The notes: generated by a model not told the origin, from the letters alone. Counted from the first letter of the stretch, positions 13,100-26,446 are shown. The stretch is DNA of 64,000 bases from Alnus glutinosa (GCF_958979055.1 NC_084890.1:558001-622000); one strand, 5' to 3'. A program made the numbers and translations.

Positions 13100-15400
13100 G
13101 TTCTCCCAGTCGTCCAAGTCCCTTCGTGGTTACACATCTTATGCACATAATCTTGGTTCATATGTGTTCCAATTTCTGCTCATCAACTAGAGTCAATCTT
13201 GATCGTTTATTTCTCACAATATAATATCCTTTGATTTATTTATTTTTTCATTGAAAGCAGGCCAAAGTTTATTATAAGTCCCTTATAAACTAACGTAGTC
13301 ACACTTACTACGTTGACGTTAACCAATCAAATTTAATTGTAGTTGTTGTGACAGTACGATGTGAACGATCATGTTAGTTTGTAAGTCTATCTGACACTTA
13401 TCAAATCAAGTTGTAACGACTTACTCCAACGACACAATATTGTTCGCTTTTGGCTTTTCCGGATCAGACTTCGTAGAAAGTTACCCATTCTGATACTACT
13501 CTCGCAGAAAGATGTTTAACTACGAAATTCTAATATGTTCATGACCATCATAGTTTTAAAACACGTTGTGTCAAGAATGATGCGTTTATACATATAAGCA
13601 CATTCTTATTCCTATACTTAAGCGATGTGAGATGTCACACTGGTACCAATTTAGTTTGATTGTAATTGACATGACAATGACACATGCACTACAACATTAA
13701 TTTATAAAAGATGGTAGTAAAAATGGTACTACTCAAAGCATTTTGTATTTTTAAATAACTTGGTGAATTTCATCTCTAACAAAAGGAAAGAGTATTATAC
13801 AAGCCCATCCACATCAAATGGGGAGGTTCAATTTTGTCAATTACAAAAATAAATTAACAAATACCCAAGTTAACAAGTTGCCATAAAATTTTTTGGTAAA
13901 AATACAATCAACCCTCTCAATCTATCAATCAATTTGCAATATTCTTCAATTTTTCAATTCCGTTAATCTACCCTATTGATATACCAAAGGAATTCCCCCT
14001 TTTTTACTCTAAAAAACACACAAAGACTTTAAAATAATAATTAAAAACAAAAACGAACACAGAAAAAAACCCAACCCACGACCATGTGGGTTACCTTTTT
14101 TTTTTAAATAAAAAAATTATTATTTTCACGAGTAATTTTTTCTTTTTGGAAATTTTTAGAGGTACTTTTTTTAAAAAAAAATTCTTTTTGGAGGGCAAAA
14201 GAGGAAATATCACAACCCTTTTGGTAGATCGATATGGTGTCCTATTACCATACATGCGGACGAGTATTAATTTTAACTATCTGCATATATAAATACGAAC
14301 GCGAATAATAATTTAAAAGTATGCAGATGCAGTTAATAACTACATTATCGAAACAACGTTATTTTGAATTTGGTATAGGATTATGTTTAGGTTTTTTTTT
14401 TTTCTTCTCCCTCATCTCACACTCGCGCCATGAAGTCATACACTCACTGGGCTAGAGCCACTAAAACATGCCTATAACACTAAAAACATGATTAAAATGT
14501 TTTCAACATCATTTAAAAATAGGTCATAATAGAGATACAAAGAAGGCCAAAAAGATTAAAATAAGTCCAAAATAATTATTACTTAATATACAGATAACGG
14601 ATAATAATTACAATAATCACACAGATACGGTTAATAAATGCATAATGCGAATACAAATATCTAAAAATAATAACCGCCTTATATAAATACGGATACGAAT
14701 TTGACGACTAACTACGGTCGCATTTGCAACCTTATAACAAATTAAGCCAATTAAAACATTGTAAAAATTGCAAGTAGATGGAAAAATTGAGGACCTAACT
14801 GTAGTGTTACGGGGAAAAAAGTTGAGAAAAGCAAAAGCTCTTTTTTTTTTTTTTTTTTTTTTGTGCAAACCGTAGAAAGTAGAAAACCAGTTCCAGTCAT
14901 GTCATGAAATAGTTGAAAAAAGTTGAAAAATAAAAAAGAGAAAAGCTGGTCTTTTTCACTTCAAATATTTCCTGTTTTACCTCCGGAAGTGAGAACAATT
15001 TACCCAAGTTGTAATAATGGGAAATAAGAATAATAGTGATGGTGACTAGGAGTAGGAGAGTCACATAAACGCTGAGATGAACACATCTTAATTAAATAAT
15101 TTATATTTATTATTGTAAGAACAAGTAAATAATTAAAATATAAATATTAAAAAGTAAAATTATTGTACAGAAGCTAGAGCATCTGATCTTACAGGCTCTC
15201 CTTGATGGCGTTCATTCTGAGTCGCTTAAAGGCTTAAACTGAGAGACAGAGAGAGAGAGAGTTGAAAAAATTAGCAGTAAATAATAAAAGTTGGGAAGAA
15301 ACGAAAGGAAAGGACTTTGTCAAAATGATGACGTGACGACCATCCCCACTACCCCAAAACATCATTTCAATGGGCCACCATTGGATCTTCCAAACTCGTC
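13100..15400. other. Spacer between the mtACP and KINB genes, no gene
   Basis: AT-rich, with no recognised exon. 14240-14700 contains many scattered CGGATA/TACGGATA-like motifs of the sort seen in decayed DNA-transposon ends, but without a resolvable inverted repeat. The right end should contain the KINB promoter and 5' UTR; a short GA repeat lies at 15240-15260. Confidence 0.4.
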
Positions 15401-15719
15401 GGAGATTATATTTACTTAATATTGAATTAACCCTTTGCCTTTCGCTTTCTTTTTTGTGCTCCTCAGTGCTTCTCAAAAGCCTTAAAAAAATATTATTGAC
15501 ATTGTGAATTTGTGATTGTTATTGCAGTTTTCTTTTGGGGACAAAATTCTCCAAAATGGGGCATCAAGAAAGGCTTTTATTTGATGGGTTGCTCTTGATT
15601 TTCCTTAATTTATAGTGGGTATAAGTATAATTGTGTTATTGTGGGGGACTCTTATTCGAGATTCTGCAAGTGGGTTTTTTTTTCCTTTTTGGGTTTTTTT
15701 TTTGTCGGTCATAATAAAA

Positions 15720-18700
15720 ATGGGTAATGTGAATGGAAGAGAAGATGGGAGTGGTAGCCCATCTGGGGGTGAGGAAGGTGGTTTAGAAGAAGGTGGTGGT
15801 GGTGGTGGTTTGGAAGAAGGCATGGCGGCACCGGGTGGAGCCCATGGTGTGTCTCCTCCTGACTTGATGGGTCAGTCCCCTCCGCATAGCCCAAGGGCCA
15901 CCCAGTCACCTCTGATGTTCACTCCTCAAGTGAGTTCCTTTTCTCTCTCTCCGACTCTTTTCTTTTCTGTTATTTTCTTTTTTAAATGCATGTCTTTAAT
16001 TGTTATAAATTTGGGTAGATAGGTTTAGACTTCATATCAGTTATTGCCAAAGTTCAGTTTTTTGCATGTGGGGGGTTTAATGCATCAGTGATTAATTTTA
16101 GTCTTGTGGCAAAAGGGAATCTGATCCATTGGTTTGAAATGGTTTCATGGGTGGTGGTGGATTATTCAGCAGAATTAAAGTGAAATCTTGTTGTTTGGGA
16201 TCTTTTGGAGATCCTCCAAATAGATTTTACCTCCTAAATGTTGTGTTTAGTGTTTCTCCGGAACACTCACTACCTGTTCGATGCAAGTCCAACAAGAATA
16301 CCGGTGTTTCAAAAGCCTTTAGTTATACATTTTTCCTGTATCCGCGCTTCTTCAGTAAACAGATGAAAAGGTTAATTGCTTTTACCTCTTGCAATGTGTG
16401 CTTCTTGTTAGTTTATGCATACAGAAACTAGTTTCTGTGATGAGCTTGTTGTAGTTTCGGCCATTGGAATCGGGGACAGAATGTTAAAAGTATAATCACT
16501 TTTTAGGAGGCATAAAGCCTTATATGCAAAATTAGCCCCCAAAGTGCTGAATTTTGGTTTTGCTGTACGAAGGAAGTGACTTGCTGATCTGATCCATCTT
16601 ACCAGGGAGATGATCTTATCTTCATTAGCAAGCAACTTTGATCTTATCAAAAAAAAAAAAGAAAAAGAAAAAGAAAAAAAAAGCAAGCAACTATGACAAA
16701 AGCATGGTTTTGTTTTGGTTGGGGGTGGGGGGTGGGGAGGGGGAAGAGGTGGTTTGCTATGGAGGTAATACTTCTACGAATACAGGAGCAGAACAACTTC
16801 TATACCTATGCTTTATCTAAGGTCCCTCTAGTAACATTTTAAATTCCATTGAATCACTATTAGCAAATTCATTCCTATTTTATATATAACATGCTTCAGC
16901 CTGAAATATGTCGCCGTTAACTGCACGTTTATGTGACCTTTTGTTCATTCTGATGTGTGTTCAGTGTTCCTATCCATGGTTCTATCAAAGCATGACTTTT
17001 CGTATAACTTATTTGTTACCTCTTTCCAGGTCCCTGTGGTTCCATTACAAAGGCCTGATGACATGTACAGTTCAAGCCATTCATGGATGCAAACTGCTCC
17101 AGCTTATGAAGACATGTGCAATGAGCAAGGAATTCCAACAATGATTACATGGAGCTATGATGGCAAGGAAGTAGCTGTGGAGGGATCGTGGGATACTTGG
17201 AGGACAAGGTTCCAGAAACTCAATGCCTTCCTCTTTCAATCTTTAAACTCTGCTTGTGCTTCATAAACTACTGTCTAAACAACTAACATCCCTTTTACCT
17301 TGTTGATCAGAATGCCCTTGCAGCGATCAGGAAAAGACTTCACTATAATGAAAGTTCTGCCATCTGGTGTTTACCAGTATAGGTTTATTGTTGATGGACA
17401 GTGGAGGTATGCCCCTGACTTTCCCTGGGCCCAAGATGAGGCAGGCAACACTTACAATGTCTTGGACTTGCAGGTTAATATCTTCTTCTCCACTTTTCTT
17501 GTCTATGCCAGTATGAGATGAATGTAACAATCATAGCATAGAGAACTTGCATTAACAATTTATCTCAATGAGAACAATAAAGCCAGATATATGAGTTTTG
17601 ATGCCTTTTAAAGGTATAACCAGGGGTTTTGTGTATAAACTAAACTCATTTGAACTCGGTTTTACAGTGCCTTTGTTTCAGCAACTAGTGGTTGGGATAC
17701 CAACTAATTCTTGTTAGTAATCAACCTTGTTTTGGGTTGTACATTATATAACATGTCATTTTATTTCCAACTATCTTAATCCATTTCTTTTGTGCCTTCA
17801 TCTTGCTTAATATTGCATGACAACACAAAATTCTAGCTTGTACAACCTTCCTCTAGCTCTCTCTGTAGCTCTTTTTGAGATCCGAATAGAGACAAGTTTC
17901 TTTTTGGCTTCTGAATTCAATAGAAAATATTAACCTGTTATTGCTTGACCATGGAATATTCATTTTACTCTTATTTTACTTTTTTTTTCTTAAAAAAAAA
18001 TTGTTACTTGTGGGGGTGCATCGATGCAAGATGAGCTTGCACTGTCAATTTCACATTCTTGATGCCTCTATAGTTATTAATGTTCTCCATTCAGTTATAA
18101 TCTTTGCTGTATTAATGTTTTTCGTTTTTATTTCCTGTTTGCACGTGGATGCATGCTGTGATGCAATCAATTTAATATGGCATGACGGCAATAGTATGTA
18201 AGAGCATGTATTAATCATACATATTTTGTTTTGGTCATCTGCATCTTAGTGTGTATGCTTTCAAGGTTCTGCTGCAGAGACACTAACTTTCCATTAGTCA
18301 AAATATTGTGGAAAACAAGGCTTGGCTACTTTAGGGCAGCGATTTTCTAGTTGAGACTGAATGGTGTTTTGTTTATTGATGTAATTAATGTGCAGGATTA
18401 TGTTCCAGAAGACATTGAAAGCATTTCTGGTTTTGAACCTCCTCAGTCCCCAGACTCAAGTTATAACAATTTGATACTTGGCTCTGAAGATTTTGCCAAA
18501 GAGCCGCCATTGGTTCCTCCACACTTACAGATGACTTTGCTTAACGTTCCTGCATCAAACATGGAGATTCCGCCTCCTTTGTCAAGACCTCAGCATGTTG
18601 TGCTGAATCATCTTTACATGCAAAAAGGGAAGAGTGGCCCATCTGTGGTAGCACTTGGTACAACTCATAGGTTTCTGGCCAAGTATGTGACAGTGGTGCT

Positions 18701-18722
18701 CTACAAGTCCTTGCAGAGATAA
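15720..18722 (+). CDS. KINB2: SnRK1 regulatory subunit beta (KINB2/AKIN-beta-2 type)
   Basis: Four exons, 15720-15929, 17030-17208, 17311-17473 and 18396-18722, join to 292 residues. The protein starts MGNVNGRE, a classical N-myristoylation signal, then a Gly/Glu-rich low-complexity stretch (residues 11-40) and the conserved [17 protein letters not shown]. The glycogen/starch-binding CBM48 domain is at about 106-184 ([20 protein letters not shown], then [18 protein letters not shown]). The C-terminal ASC domain at about 220-292 contains [19 protein letters not shown] and ends [18 protein letters not shown]. The beta subunit bridges the SnRK1 alpha and gamma subunits in this energy-stress kinase and guides localisation. 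The sequence resembles KINB2 more than KINB1, which differs in the ASC region. The ASC domain is intact in one exon. I see no defect. Confidence 0.96.
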
Positions 18723-19440
18723 ACACACACTACTACATCTATATCAACTTTTGTAATCTTAAGCCCTTCTATGTAGTTAAAATATTATAAGAGGTAATGT
18801 CATTCCAATAGCTTTACTCAGGCGGGTGCATCAGATCAAATTCAACTGTTGTATTTCACATAATGCAATTGCTTGATGACCATTGATCCGAATCTATTGC
18901 TTGTTCTTCCTGTTTGTGATGTTGACCTGTCCTTTTGCTGAAGTCTTTGACAAAACTTAGAATATGTACCTGCTAATTGTTCCTAAATTATTATAGGGTT
19001 CCTGGCATCCTAAGGTGGAGAAATATTCCCATGTGGCTTGAGTGCCGGATCTCTTATGAGGTGAATTGAACCAATAAGAATACTTGGACTCACTGTTCAT
19101 GCCAAATATGGATTTGCATAAGAATTGGGCAGCTTTATTACACTAGATCCCGGTCCGCCAAATAGGACACGCATGGCTACCAATTGTCCAATTGGAAATG
19201 CCTGTTGTCTGATGTAATTGGCACCTATTTTCAACATGTCATTTGATGCACGCCCACACAAATGGTGTATTTGACAACCTTTTCAAACGCCACGCTGAAT
19301 TAAGATACAAGGGAGAAATGGAAAAAAGCTGTTTGTGCTTTGATGAATAGTAGCATTTATAGGAGAGAAGGCTTTAACTATAGGATTGGGATCCCCTAGA
19401 ATTCGGGTCCCTGAGCAGCCCTGAGCCGGTTACTCTTTAA
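18723..19440 (+). other. 3' UTR of KINB and spacer
   Basis: The first few hundred bases are likely the KINB 3' UTR. Beyond about 18.95 kb the sequence becomes less AT-rich without a recognisable exon. Confidence 0.35.
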
Positions 19441-19447
19441 CTCGGCT

Positions 19448-19745
19448 TCTCTTCTAGATCGACATTCTTTGGGAAAGCATGCAGTAACTGCTTTCTTGAA
19501 TACGGTTACTCTTTAACTCAAACTCCCAGCCCCTAGAAAAGGTTCAACAGTTTGAGAATGAAAGAGAAGTTCTCTGTAGGAATAGGATTCCATCTACGTT
19601 TATCTTTCTAACTTTCTAATACGAACCGCATCTCTCCTAGACCGATTCCTTGGAAAAGAAAGCACCACCTGCCACCTAGAAAAGGTCCCCTAGTTACTAG
19701 TATTAGAGGATGAAAGAGAATTTCTCTGTAGGTATTAGATTCCAT
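19448..19745. repeat. Imperfect tandem duplication, unit about 150 bp
   Basis: Two diverged copies lie about 152 bp apart. Each contains, in the same order, a CTAGA-CGATTC-TTGG-AAAG segment, a CTAGAAAAGGT segment, and a GATGAAAGAGAA then TTCTCTGTAGG then GATTCCAT segment. The shared GATTCCAT is at 19586-19593 and at 19738-19745. The style resembles plant mitochondrial spacer DNA, so this could be an old organelle insertion; that origin is a guess. Confidence 0.5.
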
Positions 19746-20285
19746 ATGGGCTCTCTAAATTTGTAGTACAAACCCCAGCAAACGCAGCAAATATTTGATT
19801 CCAACTACTTTTTTTTCTTAGCCTTTAATTTTGTAACCTTTTCAACTGCCTTTTCTTATTAGGTTCTGGTTTCATGTTTTTTTCCTAGTCATTTTTCTTG
19901 GCCCTTTTAGCAATAGGAGAATGGTTGAAGATTTACCTAAAAGGAAGCGAAAAGGACAAAAGATTCTAAAAAGAGGCTCAGAATAAGTAGTAGGGAAATA
20001 TTGCAATGCACACATCTTAGTTAATAATGTGGAACTGTCAAAACTACTGACAGTCATATATTCCAAGCATATATCAGCTTCCAACTATCAAAGCATAAAG
20101 AGGAAGGCCCTTGTTCACTTTCAAAGAGCGTAAACAAGCATGCATGTACAAAAATGCAAAGCAAATGGTTATTCAATTTGCTCTATTCCCAGCTCTAGCA
20201 TAATGTCTCTTCCTCCTTTGAAACTGCACCTTTTCCACCTCGTCTTCCAGTCTTCAAACACCCCTCTTCTTAGCAGCGCATGTGA

Positions 20286-23200
20286 CTATTTAAAAACTGG
20301 ACATCCTTCAACCACAATACCTGGTGCAGTCGGGCATATTGCCAAAGGACAGTGGTCGAGCTTAGTCCCCCACCACTTCAACTCTCGGTTCTCATTTTGC
20401 AAAGCAAAGAATAGTAGAACACCCATGAAAGCTGTCCCAGCATCCAATGCTGCAGATAGAACATAGTTATATTTCTGCCACCAGCCTTTGTGGTATTTGA
20501 ACACAAAGTAGTTAAAGATGGCTCCAGTGACAAGCCAGCTAGCTATATTGGTGGGAGTTGCTGGGGGCATTCCAGCAAAACCATATGATATAACTGGTAT
20601 ATTTATCAAGGGAATCCATTTCTTCTCGGGAAAGATTTTGCTCAATACCCATACAGGAACCGGCAAGACGGCTCCGATGAGGAACAACCATACCAAGTTC
20701 CGGTACAACCCTCCAGGTCCAAATAGCCGCCTTGGACCAATCAAGCCCCATATAACAGAAGCATCAAACGTCACTCGGAATTTAGGGCAAGTCCAAGGGC
20801 TGTCAGGATGGAGTGTTTCAACATCGCAGATGTTATCAATGCTTGCCAACATCCACCATGCAACCGCAAGATTCACTGTACCGGCAACAATGGTTCCCAC
20901 CAGCTGGAAAATAAAAGGGCTGGTCAGCAACCAAAATTCTAAGAACAAAATTCTTATACCATTAATACATAAGTTTGGGCTGCAGAGACCTGAGCTGTGT
21001 ACATGCACCGTGGTGGAATTTTCATGTAGTGCCCCAGTTTGAGGTCAGATAAGAAAGAGAGAGCATGGACTGTGCTGATTCTTCCATAAATCTTGAAAAG
21101 CAAGTTTGCAATGGGTTTTCCGGGCAGGACATAACCAATGATAAATTGTGCTATTATGTCATATCCAGGTTGCTGCATAGTAGTCATTAAAAACATCGAG
21201 ATGTTAGCATCACAAAATCCACAAATTCTTCCTCCTTGCAACTCTACATCAAAAATGAGTTTCTTGTCTTTTAAAAGGGCAAAGACAAGAAGAAACACAA
21301 CAAATTAGAAAGTTGATTCATCACCTGGTTGGTAGTTGCTTGAATGATTCCAATGGGGAGGGTAACAACAAAAGCCAAGACAAAGGCAAATAGCATCCCC
21401 CACCACGGGAGTTGAACCTCTTCTTTCCACACAAAAGACATTAATAAGGATAGTATTATGCTCCCGAGTAACAAAATGAGGAACCACCATTGAGGCACTT
21501 GTTTGTATCTTTTCATCAATCTAGCATGGACGTCCAACTTCACATTCTTCATCGCTGATCTGCTCTGCTTCAAAATATCACTAGAGAAAGGAAACCAATT
21601 GTAATTTGTCAATCTGGATTCTAATTAGTCAATTACACTCAAGATTCTATATTGAAGCAGTGAATTGTACTGGAGACAGATATTCATAGCCAGTTCTTTT
21701 CCTCAGTAAAAAACTACTACTGATTATTTGAAGGGGATTATAAAAACAAGACAAGTTCTTCTGTAAACTTTTTGGGAAAAATAAGTAACCCTAACCATCA
21801 TTTCTCATGTCCTCCAAACATGAGAGAAGTCACAGCATTTTGATCTGTCTTTTAAATCTACCTATACTTCAATGTTTAATGTTGAAATTAATGGTTACCA
21901 TCTGTTGTAATTTATACTTGGGTATCAGTATCCAGAGAACGAATGAAAATCAGCAAAAAAGATAGCATATTACATATATCTAGCAAAGTGTAACTGCTTA
22001 CAAGACTCAAAAGTTTGAAAGCAGCCTACCTGCCATGAAATAGTGCCACATGAGTTAGTGTTGCTGTAAATCTCGCAAATCCTGATCCGATAGATAGGGC
22101 GAACAGAGGACTAAGATAGAGCTTCCCATAACTATCATAAGCAGCAACATTAAGATCATATTGCGGCGTCAAGATCTTTGTGGTATCATATTTTTGCCCG
22201 GTGTGAGTGAATAGCTGATTAGAAAATATAGGGAATTTCCGAGCATCAAAGGTGTTAAACTTCCAGTAACACAAAGGGACAATTATGTAGATGAACATAA
22301 TAAATCCAATCCCAACATTGAGGATGGAAGACCAGGGTGTCACAAGGGGGCTGCCATGATAAGCAGATATCCCTGCCCAATCAAGAGTGAAGGCACCAAC
22401 ACCAAGTCCATGGTAACCAGACCCAATTTGCTGAGCTGTGATACTACGGGGCCATGCCCAGCACACCCATGAGAAGAATGTCAGAATCATAAACAGATAT
22501 CCGGGGAGCGCATAATAGAGAAAGCTCGCAGTCAGGGCAATAAGGAAAAATTTCATCCGGGTAAGGCCTTTGTTTTTTGTCTCCCTTTCATGTAGTGCTC
22601 TGTCGATAAACAACAAAGTAATTGATTCCATCAATATCAAATTATTGGAAATAAGTAACAGTCAATCCATAAAACATATTCAGAGTATCTGCTTTACACT
22701 GATGTAGAAGTTCTTTTAGCATGGATTACTTTTGCTTTGTCCATATGCAAATTCTCCATTACTACAATTGATAAATCAAGCAAGTAATTCTTGTCAACTC
22801 TATCTTATTTTTATAAGCAATATGCTCTCTCTAACCAAAGAGAATATTACACCAACCGGGAAAGATAGCCCAGAAAACAAATCCTCATCCAACGAACACT
22901 TGTTTATGACTTGAGAACAGGAGGGTAACTTTCTGCCTGGAGATCTAAAAGTGATAGTGGCAGCACAGTTGCACCATATCTATGTTATACTCCAAATCTT
23001 TTTAAACTTATGAAGTCAAAATACTAAAATTATTCAAGTGGAAAGCACATGATAGAACACAAGCTAATTCTCTGCCACCAATGAAATGCTTGTGCTTCAT
23101 TATATTATATTCTTTCGTCCTGTGTTGCTTTCACTCACCAAAAATGTAAGTGTCGCCTCTACTAATTCAAATAACTAAATTACAGTCAATTGACTGGAGG

Positions 23201-24315
23201 TTTCTCTGTTGCCTTCAACCAAATTATTGGGAAATATGAGATCCTCTCAAAAATAATTTCCCCCCTGCATTTCAAGGTAACAATAAGGTAAAATAGAGCA
23301 GAGGAAAACAGACCTAAACAGAGAAACCTGAGCAAGGTTTGAAGGCCACCACATATCAACCGGATCTACCAGGTATCTCCTAAGCATTCCAGCCCATCCA
23401 TACCCCAAAATCTGCACATAAAAATATTAATTACAAAACAAATGAAGAAAAAAAAAAAAAGAGGTCCTGAATTAAATAAATAAAAAAATAAAAATCGAAA
23501 TTTGAGTTTTCTGAAGTGATAAGTAATGGGAAAAAAAAATAAAAATAAAACATTATCTTCGGAAATTCTGAACTCTTCAGTTGGTCAGTTCTTTGAAACC
23601 CTTACCCAAACCAAAAAGGAAAAGAAAAAAAAAAAGAAAAAAAGAAAGAAAGAATAAAAAGGAGAAAGATACACTTCATTAATTAATTAAGCCCCCATCT
23701 TCAACCCTTCATTGATGAGGACAACAACAACAAAAAAATGGAAATAAAATAATGGAAAAAACACACATAAGAGTCCATGAAATTGTTTTAAAATAATGAA
23801 ACCTGCGTCGACAATACGATGAAGAGGGCACAAAGAAAACTCAAGCTCTGCTTATAATAAGCCTTCATGACAGTAATGGCACCGATGGAGTAGGCATCAC
23901 CCCCACCATAAGAGACACCACAATTGGCGAAGATGGTGATGATGACATGCTCCTTCATGTTGAACGGCCCAGGATTCAAGCTGAATCTCCACCCCAACAG
24001 GCTGTACTCCGTTCTGGGCAGCGTGGAGGCCATGAACTTCCCAATGGGCAGGGCGGCGATTTGCATGAGGATGGCCGAGATGGTCAGGGGCTGCGTGCGG
24101 TAAGTGAAGAAGGTGTTGAGGAAGATAAGAAGGACGCATGAGGTCAACCCCAGAAACCATGCCCGGAAAGTCATCACCGGCAGTGATGGGTCATCGGTCT
24201 CCGGCACCACCAGTGCCACCTCCTCCACTGGACACCTCTCGTCTGAATCGGCAGCAACCCCGTTTGTCTTCTCTATACCGTCCATCCGGTTCTCCGTTTG
24301 GCTCTTGGACGCCAT
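20286..24315 (-). CDS. OPT3: OPT-family transporter, OPT3-like
   Basis: Six exons on the minus strand, 23803-24315, 23314-23411, 22030-22599, 21325-21580, 20990-21172 and 20286-20903, join in consistent phase to 745 residues, the usual family length. It is a polytopic plasma-membrane protein with the two hallmark motifs of the family: NPG at residues 114-116 ([13 protein letters not shown]) and KIPPR at 530-534 ([14 protein letters not shown]). Similarity to Arabidopsis OPT3 runs through the whole protein, for example [20 protein letters not shown] and [21 protein letters not shown]3 loads iron, and reportedly copper, into phloem and is needed for shoot-to-root iron signalling. The N-terminal 45 residues are acidic and variable. 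At the exon 3/4 joint the codon becomes AGT (Ser), where Arabidopsis OPT3 has Arg. The start ATG is at 24313-24315. Confidence 0.96.
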
Positions 24316-25521
24316 AAATGCAGTTCAAAGCTAGCTAGGTAGCTCTCTGGAAAACAAAGAAGGAGACACAGACACTCTGTAACCTGTAACAAAGCCAATC
24401 AGTGCCTTTCTCTGTCTCCCTTATCTTTAACTGTAGAAGTGTTGGAAAATTGAACATAGAAAAACTGACAATAATATCTGAAACAAAAGGCAGAGTTCGG
24501 TATTTGCTTTGAAATGTGTCAGGGAGAGGTGGTTGGTTTATATAAGACTGAGAAATGCCGGAGTACTGTTCACTGCTGTAGACCCTTGTTCCAACCTTAC
24601 ATAATACATGTTAGAATCTATTTTCTTTATTCTTTTATTTGTTTAAAAAATAAAAACAAAAAAGTGTGACAAGAGTGTACGTCCCCAGCATTTTTCTATA
24701 AGATTTCAGGAACGGTATAATTTTGTTTTGACAATACTGCCCTTCACCTAAGCAGTGTCACAGACTCACAGGCAGACTTTTTGCCCTTTTCGTCTGCACT
24801 CCTGACTTGCTGACCTAATTGTCGAACTCCCTTTTAAAAAATAAAATTTAATAATATATATTATATCGTGTCATCACCAATCACCAATTATTTTTGTAAT
24901 AAAAGCAATTTTTTAAACTAGGAAAATGATACAAATAACGTATTACGTTCCATTTCTTTGTGCCAGTCGTGAGTGTATAAGTTATGCTCGAAGAGTGTAT
25001 CGATCACTCTCCTTTAAACAATACGATGACAAACCTAACTTGAAATGAAAATTTAAGACATGAATTAACTACAATTATTGATTGTTGTTTGTCATTATCT
25101 CACATCCTTTCTTTATTTTTTTTCTAAGCATAAAAAAAAAATTAAAAAAGCTGTAAGAGGTTGACACTCCTTATGACTGAGTCAAGATTCCCATACAACG
25201 AATTTGAACAACTAATGGAAAAATAATTTTGATGGAATTTATCTACCCCAACAGATAGTTCTTGTACCTTGTTCGATTAAATTGCAATTCAATCAACCTA
25301 GTGCAGCCAATTCCAATTCATTTCAATTCATTTTTATCAGGGTCCCTCAAATAAGGTCGAGTCATCTGTTAATCCCAACTCTACTTCTGACAAAATGGTA
25401 AGACGTTGGTAGGCATAGATAATGACGTTTATTGTACCAAACCGCGTAACAAGGATAAAGTTTAGCCTTAAAACAACGCCCTTCATTTATTGTCTATACG
25501 ATAATGGGCACAACTTAAAAG

Positions 25522-25566
<45 letters not shown>

Positions 25567-25638
25567 CACTTACTGTACGCATGCTTTCGAAGGTCAGTTT
25601 TAGAGCCATAAATGGTTACATCAACTTTAAATTTCAGC
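24316..25638. other. OPT3 5' UTR, promoter and spacer
   Basis: No exon is recognised. A poly-A tract of about 45 bases lies near 25520-25564. The OPT3 promoter should occupy the left part, read on the minus strand; I could not assign iron-response elements with confidence. Confidence 0.4.
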
Positions 25639-25648
25639 CATGATTAAA

Positions 25649-25829
25649 GAGGGATGCTAGGTGTACCAAATTCTTTTACCAAAAGATGAATACCAAATGA
25701 TGTGGAGCTTATTCATTGGAGATAATCAAAACAATTAATAAAAAGAAATGCTACAAGTACCAATGAATAAACTCCACATCATTTGGTACTAATCTTTTGG
25801 TAAAAGAATTTGGTACCCCTATCATTTCT
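25649..25829. mobile_element. Mutator-type MITE with 10-bp target duplication (181 bp)
   Basis: The arms are long inverted repeats of about 65 bp. The left reads GTGTACCAAATTCTTTTACC; the right, on the minus strand, reads GGGGTACCAAATTCTTTTACC with one shifted base. Both then continue AAAAGAT and CCAAATGATGTGGAG. The flanks carry an identical 10-mer, CATGATTAAA, at 25639-25648 and 25830-25839. A 9-10 bp duplication with long terminal repeats is the mark of Mutator-like elements. The interior has no coding capacity. Confidence 0.85.
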
Positions 25830-25909
25830 CATGATTAAATAACTCGGCGTGCAGAACTATAACAAGAGTTATTTCTTTTCTTTTTTTTTTTTTTCTTTTT
25901 TTTTTTGTA

Positions 25910-26446
25910 AAAAGTACATATAATCTCTTTAAATTATCACTCAATTGTTAATGTCCTCTCAAACTATCAATTGTGTCAATGTATCTCTTCAAACTACTAA
26001 AAAAAATATTAATGTCTCCCATAAGACTAACAAAAAGATAAAAATAACCCTAAATTTTTTTAATAAGACAAAAATATCCTTATAACTTTGAAAAAAAAAA
26101 CTAAAACTTTAAAAAAAAAAAATGGAAAAAAATTAAAAACAAAAAAAAAAAGATTTTTTTAAAAAAATGAAAATTATAAAAACATTTTTTTTAAAAAAAA
26201 AAAAGAAGAAGAAGAAGAAGAAAAATCAGTTTTTATTTTTTATTTTATAAATTTATGTTATTTTAGATTATTTTAATAATTTTTTAGTTTTTCTTTTTTA
26301 AATTAATAATTTTATGAATGGTATTTTTGTCATTAAGAGGAACATTGACATTTTTTGGTAGTTTAAGAGGAGACATTGATACAATTGATAGTTTGAGAAG
26401 AACATTAACAATTGAGTGGTAATTTAAAAAAATTATGTGTATTTTT
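25910..26446. mobile_element. Long-inverted-repeat fold-back element (about 537 bp)
   Basis: Arms of about 130 bp face each other. The left contains ATCACTCAATTGTTAATGTC and CAAACTATCAATTGTGTCAA. The right, on the minus strand, contains ACCACTCAATTGTTAATGTT and CAAACTATCAATTGTATCAA. The centre is almost pure A/T with poly-A runs. A target duplication cannot be judged because both ends sit in poly-T or poly-A. It can fold into a long hairpin. Confidence 0.75.

Noticed and set aside
15605..15909. Minus-strand Pro/His-rich frames opposite KINB exon 1
   Set aside because: They mirror the Gly/Glu codons of the real plus-strand exon.
20518..21042. A 174-codon plus-strand frame
   Set aside because: It is antisense to OPT3 exons 5 and 6, crosses their intron, and resembles no protein family.
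23897..24334. His-rich minus-strand and plus-strand frames in OPT3 exon 1
   Set aside because: These are alternative-frame shadows of the well-supported transporter exon.
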